A DNA stretch of 18,430 bases, from positions 1 through 18,430 of the forward strand of contig DAIUAL010000045.1 in assembly GCA_036847245.1 (NCBI GenBank), written 5' to 3'. Made by a program: the position numbers and the translations under genes. The notes below the pieces were generated by a model, which saw only the letters and a program-made list of their open reading frames with translations, was not told the origin of the DNA and made no database searches. Each line of letters starts with the position of its first letter. Position 1 is the stretch's first letter. Below are positions 17,407 through 18,430 of this stretch, piece after piece. The stretch is from UBA4661 sp002405405 (lineage in GTDB: Bacteria; Bacteroidota; Ignavibacteria; Kapaibacteriales; UBA4661).

Positions 17407-17487
17407 CATTTCGTGTGCTATAAATTGATACACGACTATCAAAAAGGTACAGACTACAAAAGTACAACAAAAGCATACACAGTTGCG

Positions 17488-17985
17488 ATGAAACATTACA
17501 TTCTTGATGCTTACAATATTATGCACAAGCGTGCCGAGTGGATGGATCTCTTTGCGATATCTCCCGATCTTGCACGCGAAGCATTTATTCAAACCGTGTC
17601 TGCACTGACACAAAAGTATCCGTCCTTTCATATCAGTATTGTGTTCGATGGTCCCTCAATGCGGGTACGCTATCAACCCAAAACGATGAGTATCCATTTT
17701 TGTGCTACGCGCCAAATTGCTGACGAGATTGTGAAGGATATTATTGCTCGCGACGAACATCAACGTATGTGCGTGGTGGTGTCGTCGGATAATGAAATCC
17801 TCAAATATGCTCGTGTGCATAGTTGTACATTGCTTACAGCACAAGAATTTTTATATGAGCTGGATAATATGAAATTGCAAAGTTCGGTAAAGACAGGCGC
17901 ATCACACTTCGATGAGAGTGGGGAAAAACCCTCACATACGAGCAAACGCGAAATGGATGAATGGAAACGTATTTTTGGCACATGA
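17488..17985 (+). CDS. YacP/Rae1-like NYN (PIN-fold) domain protein
   Basis: 165 residues with the PIN-like NYN fold seen in YacP-type proteins; Bacillus subtilis Rae1 of this group is a ribosome-associated mRNA endonuclease. Likely metal-binding acids are all present: Asp 7 in LDAYNIMH, Asp 54 in VFDGPS, Asp 79-Glu 80 in IADEI, and Asp 101 in SSDNEI. The tail KREMDEWKRIFGT matches the usual 'W---F' ending of the family. The frame is open back to 17404, but ATG 17488 places the first strand (HYILDAYN) at the very N-terminus as in relatives, so it is preferred. Located upstream of rpmH and divergent from yicC, itself an RNase family. Its RNA target is unknown. Confidence 0.9.
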   Translation: MKHYILDAYNIMHKRAEWMDLFAISPDLAREAFIQTVSALTQKYPSFHISIVFDGPSMRVRYQPKTMSIHFCATRQIADEIVKDIIARDEHQRMCVVVSSDNEILKYARVHSCTLLTAQEFLYELDNMKLQSSVKTGASHFDESGEKPSHTSKREMDEWKRIFGT

Positions 17986-18057
17986 GTCGAATGGGGCATG
18001 AGCAAATGAAAACAACCTATTTGAAAAAAATGCTTTAAAATGTTCTCGGCTTTGTGG

Positions 18058-18065
18058 TATTTTTG
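18058..18065 (+). promoter_or_regulatory. Possible -7 element (TATTTTTG) for rpmH
   Basis: Fits TAnnTTTG in the 155-base gap between the NYN gene and rpmH, 75 bases before the rpmH start. No convincing -33 box is seen at the normal distance, so the call is weak; rpmH could also be read from the NYN promoter, since no terminator lies between them. Confidence 0.25.
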
Positions 18066-18140
18066 TTCTCTTTTGTTGAAATTCCGTCGGCAAACAAAAT
18101 TCATATTCGTACAGGGTTTAATTCATTGGGATAGAGAAAG

Positions 18141-18296
18141 ATGAAACGTACATTCCAACCAAGTCGGATTCGCCGTCGCCGTGTGCATGGTTTCCGCGCT
18201 CGTATGGCTACAAAAAATGGTCGTAAGGTATTAGCAGCACGTCGCGCAAAAGGTCGTCATAAATTGACTGTCAGCGACGAAACACGCTACCGTTAA
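18141..18296 (+). CDS. rpmH: 50S ribosomal protein L34
   Basis: 51 residues, very basic, starting MKRTFQPSRIRRRRVHGFRA and continuing RMATKNGRKVLAARRAKGRH, which is the near-universal L34 sequence; a short tail ends TRYR before TAA. L34 is a small protein of the large subunit that contacts 23S rRNA. A purine-rich AGAGAAAG immediately precedes the ATG, the nearest thing to a ribosome-binding site in the window. Its own terminator follows 12 bases after the stop. Confidence 0.98.
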   Translation: MKRTFQPSRIRRRRVHGFRARMATKNGRKVLAARRAKGRHKLTVSDETRYR

Positions 18297-18308
18297 AATT
18301 TTGAATGG

Positions 18309-18357
18309 GCGGGTGTAAAGAAGTAGATATTGCTCTCTTTGCACCCGCTCTTTTTTT
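18309..18357 (+). terminator. Intrinsic terminator after rpmH
   Basis: GCGGGTGTAAAGA (18309-18321) pairs with TCTTTGCACCCGC (18336-18348) with a single G-U pair, closing a 14-base loop. A TC step and seven T residues follow (18351-18357). This is a textbook rho-independent terminator. Confidence 0.9.
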
Positions 18358-18430
18358 GAGCATACGTACCATCTTGGCAATGATACACAAGCACTCTTGC
18401 TCTCAAGCACGTGAGCGAAGTTCGCACAAT

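Noticed and set aside
17357..17476. N-terminal extension of yicC to 17476
   Set aside because: The family starts at M-(T/I)-x-SMTGYG. The extra 40 residues are hydrophobic and AT-driven and overlap the divergent promoter region.
17404..17487. N-terminal extension of the NYN gene to 17404
   Set aside because: NYN proteins begin almost directly with the first beta strand (here HYILDAYN). The extension has no family counterpart and lies in the promoter spacer.
18356..18430. Possible start of rnpA at the window end
   Set aside because: The only frame open to the edge reads MIHKHSCSQARERSS, which does not resemble an RnpA N-terminus, and it follows directly on a terminator T-tract.

Overview
The window looks like part of the chromosome of a free-living member of the FCB superphylum (Bacteroidota/Chlorobiota/Ignavibacteriota/Kapabacteria side). 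The reasons are a giant secreted protein ending in a type IX secretion (Por) C-terminal sorting domain, almost no Shine-Dalgarno sequences in front of the genes, and a few TAnnTTTG elements resembling the Bacteroidota -7 promoter box. The exact lineage is an inference; I lean towards a Kapabacteria/Chlorobi-like genome.

Layout. (1) 1-1783, minus: most of pheT (phenylalanyl-tRNA synthetase beta), cut by the window edge. (2) 1784-2455: a 670-base non-coding stretch crowded with short palindromic repeats of at least three kinds. The last of them, 149 bases long, runs across the start codon of the next gene. (3) 2456-11740, plus: one gene for a secreted protein of about 3094 residues. In order it has a signal peptide, two tandem six-bladed NHL propellers, eleven beta-sandwich 'choice-of-anchor D' type domains (eight of them forming a 430-residue unit present twice), two fibronectin III domains, four IPT/TIG domains, two carboxypeptidase-regulatory-like domains and a T9SS sorting domain. 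A strong intrinsic terminator follows. (4) 11886-15828, plus: an RsmB/NOP2-type rRNA m5C methyltransferase, a DUF4198-type exported protein split by an in-frame amber codon, and a GT9 heptosyltransferase-like glycosyltransferase 6 bases behind it. (5) 15882-17356, minus: gmk and yicC, a conserved housekeeping pair. (6) 17488-18357, plus: a YacP-like NYN ribonuclease-fold protein, then rpmH (ribosomal protein L34, 51 residues) with its own terminator.

Most of the window is core translation, RNA and nucleotide housekeeping (pheT, rsmB-like, gmk, yicC, NYN, rpmH). Two pieces face the cell envelope: the T9SS-exported repeat protein and the glycosyltransferase, which probably works on lipopolysaccharide. 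I did not find a clear new multi-gene system. The items most worth a second look are the amber-split DUF4198 gene, the palindromic element that supplies the start region of the giant gene, the two-propeller plus exact 1290-base duplication architecture of that gene, and the compensatory base changes between two intergenic hairpin repeats.
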